Shown: piece after piece, positions 45,598 to 57,505 of the stretch | Position numbering within the stretch: the stretch's first letter is position 1 | How the letters are laid out: each line of letters starts with the position of its first letter | NCBI GenBank assembly: GCA_027625915.1 | Contig: JANTQA010000033.1 | Span: forward strand, 558,001 to 622,000 | DNA: 64,000 nucleotides | Direction of reading: 5' to 3' | Origin: Anaeramoeba flamelloides | Lineage: Eukaryota; Metamonada; Anaeramoebidae | The notes under the pieces: model-generated | The model's input: the letters and a program-made list of their open reading frames with translations, nothing else | Told to the model about the DNA's origin: nothing | Databases searched by the model: none | Position numbers and translations under genes: made by a program

Positions 45598-47598
45598 AAT
45601 ATTGAATATATATATTTATATCTATCTCCCCATCCATCTATATATATCTATATATATATATACCAATAATTGTATTAAAAATCTATTTGCTTGAAAAAAA
45701 AATTGGTTTATTTATGATTATCAAAAAATGTCATCACCATATACAACCAATCATTTGTTTATTTTTGTTTTTAATAATTATACATTTGTTAATTATTAAT
45801 ATTTAAACATTATTATTGCTTTTAACCCCCCCCCCTTTTTTTTTTTTATTCCATTTACTTTCTTTTGGGTACAGTTAAATAATATGCTAAGAATTTTTTT
45901 TTTAAGCACCTTACTTAATTGTGATTTTAAATACAAAAAATAAATGAACATATTTGTAATGATGGTTTGTAATAAGCTTGTTCAATGTTCATGAACATTT
46001 CCCCAATTGTAAAAATTTTGATTATATCCTAAAAAACCAAATAATAAATTAGAATTTTCTTAGAATCATTTTTTTATTGTTTTTTTTTTATATTTTTCCA
46101 AAAAAAGGAAGAAATAATTTATTAAAATAACAAATATTGATAAAGAGTTATGGGCAGAGACGACCCTTGAGAGCAATTATCTATTTTTGTTAATTGTAAA
46201 GTAATTTTTATTTTTATTTAGAAATTCAAGATTTTATTTATTTATTTTAATTCAAAATTATTTCTTAAAGTAGCAAAAACAACAATCAAACAAAAGTCAA
46301 CTCTCAAATTAAAATCAAATCAAACAAATAAAACACTTGGTATTTTTTTTTTTTTTTGAAGAAAATTTTAAAAAAAAGAAAAATGTTATAAACTTTGTTG
46401 GATAAACCACTGGAAATAGTTTTTTAATTATTATGATTTTATCAATTTGATTTGTATTGGTAGATGTTAATTCATCCAAATTTCCTTACTTTTTACAATC
46501 TTGTATTTGAATTTAAAGAAAGTTCACCATTTTATTTGTTTTTTTTTTTATTTTCACTTTCTTTTTTTTTTTATTTTCACTTTCTTTTTCTTTTCTTTTC
46601 TTTTTCACCACCATTTAACTGCCATTTTCTCCCCTTTTCCCACATCATTTTTTTTTTTTTCTGATTTTTTTTTTTTTTTTTTTTGATGGGAAACACTTGT
46701 TAATTGTTAAACCCTGGTATTTGTTCTGAACTTAATCCGGGTTAATCAATTTTGTTTATTTATTTTTTTTTATTAAAAAAAATTAAAAAAACCACACTAA
46801 GAAAAAAAAAAAAATAATAAAAAAACAACTTTCAAATTTTCCTCTTTAATACCAAAAAAAGAATAGAGTTCCTGATAATAAATAATCTAGGCATTCTAAT
46901 TTTAAATAACCAACAAATTCTCTTTTTGAAAATTTCTAACATGCTTCAATTTAATTGATATCCCCCCCCCAGATTTGATATATTTTTATTACAAAAATAA
47001 ATTGATATAAAAATTTTTAGAAATTGAATAATCAAAGTTCAATTCTTCTTTTTGAAAAAATAGAATTGAATATTTATATTCTTCTTTGCAACATCCATTG
47101 AATATCACCCAAGCATATATCATTCATAAAACGATTGAAAAATTTTGGAAAAAATAAATATCCACGATCTTAAAAAAATCTAACTACCTACCAATTATTT
47201 CAAAGAGAGTACCCAAAACGAATCCACCCTTTTGGAATTTTTAGTATTATAAAAACTTCAAATTTAGAAACATGGTATTAAAAAAAAACCAACAGAATTG
47301 TTTTTTAATGAATATTTTCTATTCGCTCAAGTCACTGATATGAACATCTTTTTCCAATACATCAAAAATTATTTTATTATGATTCTTTTGAACCAAAAAA
47401 AGAATTTTTTATATAGTTTTAAAAATCTCTTACAAAAAAAATATTCTTTTGATACTATTTTGAGGTAAAACTATTTATTAATAAGTAAACAAATATAAAA
47501 ACCTCAAGATTGTAGAAACGATGATTGACATTCAAATTATACCAAGAAAAACCAATTTATTTATTTTTATACGAGAAATATTAAAGTCTCTTTTTAAC

Positions 47599-47791
47599 CA
47601 GTCACAAGTTTATGGAACAAATTTTCATAGAAAATTAGGGTACAAAAAAAATTCAAAATTAAAGTACATAATCCAAAACTTAGTAAAATGGTTTGTGAAA
47701 AGAAAAAAAAATTCCGAATTTTGTACCTTAATATGGGATATTTTTCTTCATTATATTTACAAAATTTATGTCTTAAAAGTGAAACCGACTA
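47599..47791. mobile_element. Palindromic MITE, ~195-bp TA family (copy 5 of 5, diverged)
   Basis: Left end CAGTCACAAGTTTATGGAAC, right end TTAAAAGTGAAACCGACTA followed by TA. Central blocks match the other copies (TAGTAAAATxxTTTGTG, TTGTACCTTAAT). It is more diverged and the left TA is not preserved. Confidence 0.75.
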
Positions 47792-47953
47792 TAACAATTT
47801 TTTTTTTTTTTTTTTTTTTTTATTAATTATTAAATATTGATAATGATGTGCTTCTATGAAAAACCTTGTTTAAACAAGAAATTAGTTGAGAATAATAATT
47901 GAACAAAAAAAAAAGTTTAATTTGAGGTTATTTTCTGAAGAAGAATCAAAATA

Positions 47954-47968
47954 CCCCCCCCCCCCCCC
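47954..47968. repeat. Poly-C run
   Basis: Fifteen consecutive C in otherwise very AT-rich DNA. Shorter C-runs occur at about 45829 and 46963. Confidence 0.9.
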
Positions 47969-49029
47969 GAAACAAATTCTAACAAACGGGCATGATAATG
48001 AGAGAAATAATAAAAATAACAAATGAAAAAAAAAAAAAAAATCTAAGTTTCTGTTTTTTAAAATAATTTGGGTTTTCTTATATGAAAAAAATCATAGCAG
48101 TTTATGGTATGATGGAGATCATTTGTAGTATAATTAACGAAGTTTTAAAAAAGTATCTAACATTACTCACAATAAGAACAATTTCAAAACATAATCTTCC
48201 AATTAATATCTATTTGCAATAAAATCATATCAAATATTTTATTTTTTTTAAATCTTTTCCCAATTCAAATAAAAAATCAAAATTCATAATTATTTATTAA
48301 ATCAACAATTTATTAAGATTTTATACCTGAAATAAACAGTTAACAAGAAATTATAAAAATCACACCCTTACCAGAAAAATATTTATTCTTCAAAATTAAA
48401 GTATTTATTGTATACTTGTTTTACTAAATCAATTAATTTATAAAGAGAAAAAATATATTGTGATCGAGATAGTTTAATTATCATTAAAGAGTGACACATG
48501 AGGGTAACTAAAAAACACTTATTTTGAATTTTACACACCAAAACCTAATGGAAGAAAATCGAGATAAACTTTTTTTTTGATTTTATTTTCAATAAATTAT
48601 TCGAACGTTATATACACTATTACATCGTTTTTGGAAGTAATTGTTCTGAATTTTCAGATACAATAGTTATTTTGAATTGATAAAATTGAATTTCAGATAC
48701 ACATGAGATAAAATTGGGATCTTTTGTACTTGTTTATCATTTTGTAGTGAGAAAAAAACTTTTTGAAAGTTAAATTATTTAGTCAAGTCAAACCCTTCAG
48801 AGAAGTATTTAGAACAAATCCTCGAATACTGTTATCAAATCAGAAAAGAATAATACAACTCAACAACTTGTTTGAAAATTCAAGAGAGATTTATGCAAAT
48901 GAAAATTAATTTTCATTTTTTTAATTTTAAATGATTTAACCTTTTTGTTTTTCGAAGATTAAAATATTCAAAAACAACAATCATTCAACCATACGAAAAC
49001 AAAAAGAACCAAAAAAATAATAATCACAA

Positions 49030-49605
49030 ATGACCGAATACAAATTAGTTGTTATGGGAGGAGGGGGTGTTGGGAAATCTGCTTTAACAATTCAATTGGT
49101 GCAAAACCATTTTGTTGATGAATACGATCCAACAATCGAAGACTCCTATCGAAGACAGGTTGTGATTGACGAAGAAACCTGCTTGTTAGATATCCTTGAT
49201 ACAGCAGGCCAAGAGGAATACTCTGCGATGAGGGATTCCTACATGTGCTCAGGGGAAGGCTTTTTAATTGTGTATGCAATCAACTCGAGAAACTCCTTTG
49301 ACGAAGCTTCAAGCTTTAGGGAGCATATCACTAGAGTAAAAGACACTGATGATGTACCTATGGTTATTGCAGGCAACAAAAACGATCTTGAAAATGAAAG
49401 GCAAGTCTCTCAAGGTGAAGGAACAGATTTGGCTAAAAGCTTCAACTGTCCATTCATCGAAACGTCTGCAAAAACACGAGCAAATGTTGAAGAAGCATTT
49501 TATAATTTAGTCCGAGAAGTTAGAAATGTTAAATATGGTATAAAAGAATCTCAAGGAAAAAAAAAGCGTAAAAACAGAAGAAAACTTCGCTGTAAGATGA
49601 TGTAA
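49030..49605 (+). CDS. Ras-family small GTPase
   Basis: 191 residues, a canonical Ras. The P-loop reads [10 protein letters not shown] with Gly at positions 12 and 13; the effector loop is YDPTIEDSY; switch II is [11 protein letters not shown] with Gln61. NKND and ETSAK give guanine specificity. All nucleotide-binding residues are therefore intact and the protein should cycle normally. The C-terminus is polybasic ([11 protein letters not shown]) and ends in CKMM, a CaaX box for farnesylation or related lipid attachment, with Lys at the first aliphatic position. The sequence is close to animal and amoebozoan Ras rather than Rap or Rho. The first ATG gives the conserved MTEYKLVV start, and no intron is needed. 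Ras acts at the plasma membrane in growth, macropinocytosis or motility signalling. The SCAR gene in the same window belongs to a related cytoskeletal output, but adjacency is not informative. Confidence 0.96.
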   Translation: MTEYKLVVMGGGGVGKSALTIQLVQNHFVDEYDPTIEDSYRRQVVIDEETCLLDILDTAGQEEYSAMRDSYMCSGEGFLIVYAINSRNSFDEASSFREHITRVKDTDDVPMVIAGNKNDLENERQVSQGEGTDLAKSFNCPFIETSAKTRANVEEAFYNLVREVRNVKYGIKESQGKKKRKNRRKLRCKMM

Positions 49606-52264
49606 AATGTTAAAGGGCCTTTTCTTTCCTTCCTTAACATGTTTTCTGTTGAATATCTCTTTCATTTTTTTATTTTTGGAATTATTAATTCTCTTATCTC
49701 TCAAAGAAACTGATAGCATTACTGAAAAAAAAAAAAATTTAATTTTAAACAAGCTTTAAGGGGGTAAGTACATTTTTCATTTTTTGAGTGCCACCATTTA
49801 TGTAAAACTGAATTATTCAAATCATTTCTTTTGCCAAATACATTGATATTTTCATAAATACTAGAGTGGAATATATTCTAGTATAAGATATTTTCATACC
49901 AACAAAAAAACGCAAATCAAAAAAATGAAAAAAGTGATCAAAAAAAAATAAATAAAAATCATTTATTACTTGATCTTATCTATAAAATTTTACACAATTA
50001 CTTATTTTTTATTTGGTTTTATTTTTAATTCTTTATTAAAATAATTTTATTTGGAAAATTTTTGATAAACAAATTACTGTTTATTTTGAAAGAATTTCCA
50101 AAATGAATTTAAAAATCCTATTTTTCATTTATGTCATCTAATTCTGGTTTGGGTGTCAGAAAATCAGAGATTTTTTTACTTCTTCTTGAGAATGAGGGTT
50201 TATTGGATAAATTCGTTTGATTTTATAATTATTTATTTTCCATTAAAATGAGAACTCAAAAAAATTCTGAATCTGATTGAAATTTGTTATTGAATTTCTG
50301 AATTATTTTGATTTGAATCTTTTGTAACTGTTTTTTGATTCCAAGAATTCAACTCCTTTATTTTGATTTTTGAAATAGTATTCCTCGTTTTGGCTTTGTT
50401 TGAGAAAAATATTTTAAAAAAGAATTTTGAAAGCAAATTTTTCAGAAAAGGTTTTTTAAAATAATAATAAATAGTAATGGGGCGAGAAATTCAAGGAAAA
50501 AAATAGTTTGTATTCATGCAAACTAAGAAGATAAAGAAAACCAATCTTCAAAAATAGGCTTTTATCGATTTTTTTTTTTTTACATTCTTTATTTCAACAA
50601 ATTTATTTTGAATGGTGATCTTTCGTGTTTGGTCTTCTAAAAGAAAATATTTGTTTCAAATGCACACCCTTTCTTGGTATATTTTGTTGGTTTACTGTTT
50701 GGTTAATTTCGATCATTGGAATAAACACATTTCTAGATCCAAAACTTTATTTAATAAAACCAAAAATTGAATCAAAAAAAATGTTCAAAAAATTGAAAAA
50801 ATTAAGATTCAACTCTGAATTACTTTGATTCTAGTCACAAATAGACTAGTGGATGGTGTTTTGGTTTCAAAGTTTCAATATCTGGTGGCACAAAAAAATT
50901 ATTTTTCAGTAATGTTTCCACAATTAAAAATTTTCAAAATGGTAAAATGTACTTACTTCCTTAATTGGTTTCGATCTAATCTCAGATATTTAAAATAAAT
51001 TATGAAATAATTTTTAAACAAGATTTTATGAAAGTACTAATAAATTAAAAAAAAAATCGTCTTGTTAATTTAATAGCTAATTCAAAAAACTTTTACCACA
51101 TCTTGAAATTATAAACTTTGTTAAAAATCTAATTACCATAATACCAAACTTAATTTTAAAAGCAATTTTCAGAAATGAATTATTGATTTTAATAGTTTGA
51201 TCACATTTTTCTAATTTTTTGTCAAATTTACAAAATCCAACATATTTCAGAATTATTTAAAAAAAAATATTTCAGTTGAAGTGAAAGGAATATTATTATC
51301 TGTAAAGGAAATCTATGAAAAATATACTTTCAAAACTGAAACCACTAAGTTTTGGAAATAAAATAACTTTGTAAAAAAATCTACTTAATTTCAAAAAATT
51401 GAAATAATTATTTTAAACTTTTCAAAAAATATAATTTCTTTCTTGATAGAAAGAATATTTTGAATCAAATTATTCTTTTTGCTGAACAAAAAAATACAAG
51501 AAAAACAACCAAACTATTAAATTAAAAATTCTATTAAAAATACTTTATGAAAACCTATTATATTCAACCTTCAATATAAATAAATGCCCTTTTAATTAGA
51601 TTATTTCTAATCGATAATTAACAACAAAATCCAAATTTTTCTGTTGGTTTTAATAGCCCAAAGACTAAAAAGAATCAATAGGCTTTATACATTTAATTCC
51701 AAAATTTAAATATTTTCGAACAAATAAAATGAATTCAAATTAATAATTCTAATATAGTAGTGAAAAAAATACTCGGACATGAAAATAATCGCGTACAAGA
51801 TTTTTAATTGCCAATATTAGGAAAATTGTTGTGTAATTTCTTTTATTTAAAATCAAATCCCTTTTTTTTTTAAGAATCAAACTTTTACAATTATAACCCA
51901 TCCACTTATTAGAATGATGATTCATGAAATTACACTTGTTCAAAACACCACTTCAACCGATCAAAAAACAAGAATAAAAAATTATCATTTTCCAAACTCT
52001 AGTTAACCTCTCTATAAACTCGATAGTTTTTCAAAAAAAGTTGATCTACATTTGCTATCAAATAATTACTTGAGTATTCTAGAGGCACCCCACTTTAATG
52101 AACTTTAGGTAGGTTTATTATTATCTTCACAAAAAATTTGGTTATTTATAAAAACCATTTGATTGAAAATATTTGCAATCTAAACAACAATTTTCCGAAT
52201 ATTCACAATTAAAAACCTTGTAAGGGATTTTTTTTCATACCCGGGATTTTTTTTCCTACTATAA

Positions 52265-52745
52265 TAAAAAAATAAGAAATATTTCAAATAATGTATTTTA
52301 ATAATAACTATTTGTTGTTTATACTTTAACATTTGAAAAAAAAAAAATATTTACCTAACCGTTAAAATTTCAAGAGATTTAATAAATTATTGTGAAGAAA
52401 ATAAAAGATCAATTTTTTCTGATCTTCAAGGAATTCAATATTTTATTTATATTTTCCTATAGTTTTTTAAAACAATATTAAAAGTTATATATTCTTTTTT
52501 CCTAAAAAACTCTCAGAAATTACTAAAAGTAAGATTGATTAAAAATAAAAATAGTTTTCAGAATTTTTTCTAAATTTATCAAAAAATCCAAACAAAAAAG
52601 GATCAAGATCTTTTTACTGAGAACATTAATTGGGGAAAAATTAATTCTTCTTAAACTGATAACATATTTCCCCAAAACTGATAAGTGATTTGTCTATCAA
52701 TTTTAATTGCATTCTTGTGGCAATAATTACTCAGTTTATTTGGAA
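52265..52745. repeat. Decayed dispersed repeat (relative at 35490-35995)
   Basis: Same block order as 35490-35995: TTGTTGTTTATACTTTAA, AATTTCAAGAGATTTAATAA, CAAAAAAGGATCA and ATAAGTGATTT. Non-coding. Confidence 0.6.
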
Positions 52746-53342
52746 AAAAAAAAAAAATAAGCAAGAATCAGTAACCCCTTAAACAAACCAAACAAAAAAA
52801 CATTGAATAGAGAAAATGATCAACACTCGAGTTAATTATGTTTTTTTATATTCAAAATGAAAAAAGAATCCTAATTTTATTTTATATTTATTCTACTTGT
52901 TGCATTTTCTGTTTATGAAATCTTTCTGAATTTTTTTTTTTTTCTTTTTGATAAATGTTACCTCAAAAAATTCACCAAATTTATTCTTTAAAACATTTTT
53001 TTCTATCACAAAATAATAGATATTATAATTTTTATTGTTGTTTCTCAACTTCTATTGAGATTTTATTCAATATATTTTGTTTTTTACTAGTGAATTAAAA
53101 TAAATATCTTTAAAATTTTGCTTCATTTTTCATTTTTAATAGTCTTTTACATTAGCTTTGATTTGAGATTGTATTGTTTATATATCTAAAATGTTGTAAA
53201 ATCTGCTGATATTTAACATTTTCTTTGTAAAGAACTATTTTAAAAGTCAAGATACCAAAAATTTAAAATATAATTAATAAATAATTTTAAATTTTTAAAA
53301 ATTTTGTTTAATTTTTTTTTATAAAACTAATTGAATTTTCTA

Positions 53343-53710
53343 CACAAGTGTAAATAAGGAATATTGTAAAAAATAGATTTTTTACAATTTTAGAGATAAA
53401 TAAAGAGTTCCATTCATTTATCCAAATTTTGGTCATAGTAAACGAAATACCAGTTTTGATTTTTGATCTCAAAGGGATTTTCAATATAAAATCGTTTGGC
53501 AAATACCTATACTTTGTTTGATTTTTTTTTTTTTAAATTTGAAAGATTGGTATTTGCCAAGCGATTTTTGATTAAAATTGTTATTATTCTATCAAAATAA
53601 TCAGATATTATATTTACTATTACCAAAATTTCGATAAATGAATGGAACTCTTTATTTATCTCTAAAATTGTAAAAACTCTATATTTTACAACATTCATAT
53701 TTACTCTTGT
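53343..53710. mobile_element. ~370-bp inverted-repeat MITE (copy 2 of 2), uninterrupted
   Basis: The left arm contains CAAGTGTAAATAAGGAATAT and TTAGAGATAAATAAAGAGTT; the right arm carries AACTCTTTATTTATCTCTAA and ends near TTACTCTTG. The centre folds around a CAAATACC and GGTATTTG pair. It shows the empty site (GGTCATAGTAAAC) corresponding to the nested insertion in the copy at 4199-4775. Confidence 0.85.
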
Positions 53711-53778
53711 GCAATTAAGCCTATCTCAAAGAGTTTTCAATTCGTTATTTGAGATAATAAAATTTTATCAATAGATAG

Positions 53779-53971
53779 AGTCAGTTCCACTTTTAAGGTC
53801 CAAATTTTCAATGGAATTTAAGGCACAATAAAAATCCCAAATTAAGGTATAAAATTCAAATTCGAGGAAAATTAATTGTAAAAAAAAATTCCAAATTTTG
53901 TGCCTTAATTTGAGATTTTTTTGTGCCTTAAATTTGGTTGAAAGTTTGTGCCTTAAAAGTGGAAATGGCTA
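53779..53971. mobile_element. Palindromic MITE, ~195-bp TA family (copy 4 of 5)
   Basis: 193 bp flanked by TA (53777-53778 and 53972-53973). The arms share GTTCCACTTTTAAGG and CCTTAAAAGTGGAA. The interior carries AATTAAGGTATAAAATTCAA, as in the other copies. It lies only about 70 bp from the ~370-bp element, the same pairing of families as at 3.8-4.8 kb. Confidence 0.88.
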
Positions 53972-56900
53972 TATTAAAAAAAAAATGAGAACGACTTTTT
54001 ATTTGAAACATTGTAAAATTATTGGTATATTACAATAATATGGCAAATTAGTTCAAATTCCAAAATTGGACATATTGATTTTTTTTGTATTTTTGAAGAG
54101 TTTCTCAATTATTTTCATTGGTAAGAAAGTTTTTAATGTTTTTTAATGATTTGAAAGGAATAATCGACAGGATTATTTTATGATTAGTAGATTTTATAAC
54201 TAAAATTATCGAAAATATAAAATGTTGAAATCATCAACACTAAATAATTTTAAAGTATTTGTTAAAAACCCAATTTTGGCCACTAATGGTTTGTGGTAAT
54301 TATTTTACCCCTTTAAACACATGATATAGTTACATTCTTTTTTTAATTATTGTTTTCTTCAAAATCCTAAAAACACACACTAAGAAATAATCTGAACGAT
54401 CCTAACTTATTATCCAAACAATACAAACATTTCCCCAACCCACATTAACCCACCTGAGAAGAGTTTGTAATAACCAACAACCAATATATTTGAAATGAAT
54501 TAACTAATTTCAAAAAATTAAGAATTTGAAAAAATTTGAAATTTAATTATTTTCCAAAATTATCTATAAGAACTTTGATTGTCAACATTGAAAAGGTAAA
54601 AAAAATTAATAAAGATAAAGTATTAAATATTATATGTTTGATATATTTCAACAACTTTAATAAATAATTACATTTATTTCAATTTTAAAAGTAAAAAATT
54701 CTGAAATTTTGAGGTTTTTATAGGAAATAATCTTTATTTACATATTAAAAAATATTTTTTTATTTTTCTTTTTAATAAGAATACAGAAAATAATAGTTTT
54801 CAGATACACTGATTAAAATTTCGTTTCATTTAATCAGTGATAACGAATATTTATTTCGAATGTTGCTGTTGTATTAATTCTTGTACCCTTTTCTTATAAT
54901 TTTATCTTAGTAACCAGATTCATTAGTAAAATTTGCAGACGACTTAAAAAATATAATTATTATAAAAACAGTTGAATAAAAAAAAAAACTATGATTTTAC
55001 AATAGGTTAAATAAATCAATTTTTTGTTTAACCAAAAAAATTATCTCAAAAAAGAAAAAAAATAAAAAAAATAAATATTCCAAACAATGTAGATTAATTT
55101 ATTGTACAATAATGATGGAAATCGTAATAAAAAAGGTATAGTTTTTTTTATAATAGAAGAAATAAAATATATTTAATGGGTTTTAATTCAGAAAAAATGG
55201 AAAAAAAAATTATGAATCTCAATGAAAAAAATTTCTTTTCAGCGTTTCTTTGTCGATCGGAATTATTTGAGAATTCAGATCTATAAAATTTAAAAGTCTA
55301 GAAAATCTTCAATAACATATTTTAAAAGATTGTACTATTGACTTGAAAGACTGACCTCTTAATTGTTTAAATTTTTATATTTAATAATTTTGTAATCTTC
55401 TCGTAGAAGGTTTACAAGTAACCAGCTTTTACTAAAATTCAAAAGAATAAAGTCATTTCAAAGAATTTGTTCACACACATCCCTTTTTTTCCTTTTTTTT
55501 TTTTTTTTAAACCCTTGGCATTTCTAACTTTGATTCTATTTCACATTGCCTTGATATTAATTTTAATCTTAATTTTTCTTTAATTAAAATTATCTTTTTC
55601 CCAAATAATGATTTATTTTATGGAATTGAAGAATTATTTAATAAATTTGATTAATTTTATTTAGATTCTGTTTTATTATTTTTTTTCATAAATTTCCATT
55701 TTATCAAGTTGACAATAATTTTAATGAGTATTAAATTATTTTCATTTCTATAAGCTGAAACTGGAATAGATCTTTTACTTTTAAATGTTTGATTAATATG
55801 TAGATTAATTAGTGGTCAAGTGCGTTATATTCTTTTTTATCCATGATAAATAATTCAAAGTTATACAAGAGTTAATCTAAATAAATTACTATAGAGCGAA
55901 CGATATTAAGACATCCCATTTAAAAGAAAGAGGCATTGATATTCATAAAGAGAACAATTACTTTTTATTTTTTTTCTAAATAGATGAATTTTTTTTTCGA
56001 AAATATTCAACATTAAAAATTCCTTTCTTCACACCCCAACCCCAAACTCACACCCAAACGTTTACTATTAACTTTTTTGAAATCAAAATCTTTTTAAGGT
56101 TTTACTTCAAAAAAATCCTTTTCTGAATGAAAATAGAAAATTTGAAAAAAGTACCCACTTTTGTAAAATAGCTGTAGAAGTTTTTTTTTCCTTTGTTTAT
56201 TTTTCACAAAAATAAAATCTCCCAAATATTTATTACCAAATAATAATAACCGATTTTAAAAAACAATTGAATCTACAATAAGGGTTTTTTTTTTAAATGG
56301 GGTTATTAGGGTTCCAAGTTAAATAACTTAAAAGCAAAAAGAGGAATCTTCCTTATTATTGACAACCAATTAAACAACCCCCCCAAACTCTAGTTTTGAG
56401 CTCTATATAATATAATAGATATCAAAACAGAAGAAGAAACATAAAAAGAAAACATGCCAGTAAAAGAATATTTTATAATATGATATATTGTGTTGAGACC
56501 GTGTGAAAGATTTAAACACTAAAATACTACCTTTAAACTTGAATAGAATAAATAAAATGATTTAACAAAAAAACACATTCTTTTAAGAAGGTATGAAAGT
56601 TATGTATTATTTAGTGTGGCATTTTTATTAACAGCAACCCAGAAACAACAATAAATTCGGAAAATAACAATTTACCTTTAGTTATTAACACTAATAATGT
56701 AACTAATTTTCTATATATTAACAAAATTGAATTGAACATATCTTTTTATCTATTCAGTGATTGAATTTAGTTTCTTTTTTGTTGTTTTTTTTTTAAAAAT
56801 AGCTTATTTTTAAAGATCTTTTTTTTTGAATAAAAAAATTTCTTTGTTAAAATATTATTGAATTAGCATGAAATTCCTTAACTATTGTATTGATTGTAAT

Positions 56901-57309
56901 TTTTTATCCAAATATTTTGACATTTATCACAATATTTGTACAACTATCATGATTTTTTCTTTAATCATTTTTTTTTGTAAAATTATTGTGATAATGGTGA
57001 ATATAGTGATTTTTACTTCTTTAATCGCATTTTTTTAAACTTTATCGTGCTTTAAAAGAGATACCATAAAAACCCCTGCTAAATAAAACTAGATATTATA
57101 ATTAATTTTCTATTAAAGATTGTTACAAACGATTGATCCAATGAAAAATCCCAATTAAAAAAAAAAAATTATGTTTTAGTATTTTTTTTTTCAATATTCT
57201 TCTAATGATAGAAAAAATTCTCTTTAATATATTGGAAAAAACTTTTTTGCAAAATATAAAATGAAAAAAAAAAAAATACGATTAATAAATAAAATTATCA
57301 AAAAAATCT

Positions 57310-57313
<4 letters not shown>

Positions 57314-57343
<30 letters not shown>
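57314..57343. repeat. (AT)n microsatellite
   Basis: About 15 AT units, downstream of the ubiquitin hydrolase gene. Confidence 0.9.
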
Positions 57344-57346
<3 letters not shown>

Positions 57347-57505
57347 TATTAAAATTCAAACAAATTATTATTCTAATATTAACAATACACATACCTATAT
57401 GTCCACGAAAATCTTTAAATTGTATTATTTAATAAATAAGAAATTTAAGGATAATTACTAAATTTTTTTTAAAAAAAATCTACAATATAAATATTTTTTT
57501 ATTGT

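Larger units (their letters stand above)
45598..49029. other. Long intergenic region with a palindromic MITE
   Basis: It begins with AT-rich microsatellite-like sequence (about 45602-45663), then T-runs and pyrimidine-rich tracts (46540-46685) that produce only low-complexity open frames. A diverged 195-bp palindrome lies at 47599-47791. A run of 15 C is at 47954-47968. The last ~150 bases are the presumed leader of the Ras gene, rich in AAC/CAA. No gene supported. Confidence 0.6.
49606..57505. other. Long intergenic region, 7.9 kb
   Basis: No gene is convincingly supported. Contents recognised: a weak 67-codon frame with hydrophobic residues at 50625-50828 (no ATG), a decayed repeat at about 52265-52745, a ~370-bp inverted-repeat element at about 53343-53710, a 195-bp palindrome at 53779-53971, and an AT array at about 57314-57343. 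The rest is AT-rich with homopolymers. Confidence 0.6.

Noticed and set aside
46464-46686. Overlapping Phe/Ser-rich open frames
   Set aside because: Produced by TTTTC pyrimidine tracts; low complexity in every frame.
47521-47826. 101-codon open frame
   Set aside because: Most of it lies across the 195-bp palindromic element, so it is an accident of that repeat.
50625-50828. Open frame with hydrophobic residues (possible small membrane protein)
   Set aside because: It starts only with GTG, a stop lies directly upstream, and no acceptor or family match is visible. It could be an exon, but support is too thin to annotate.
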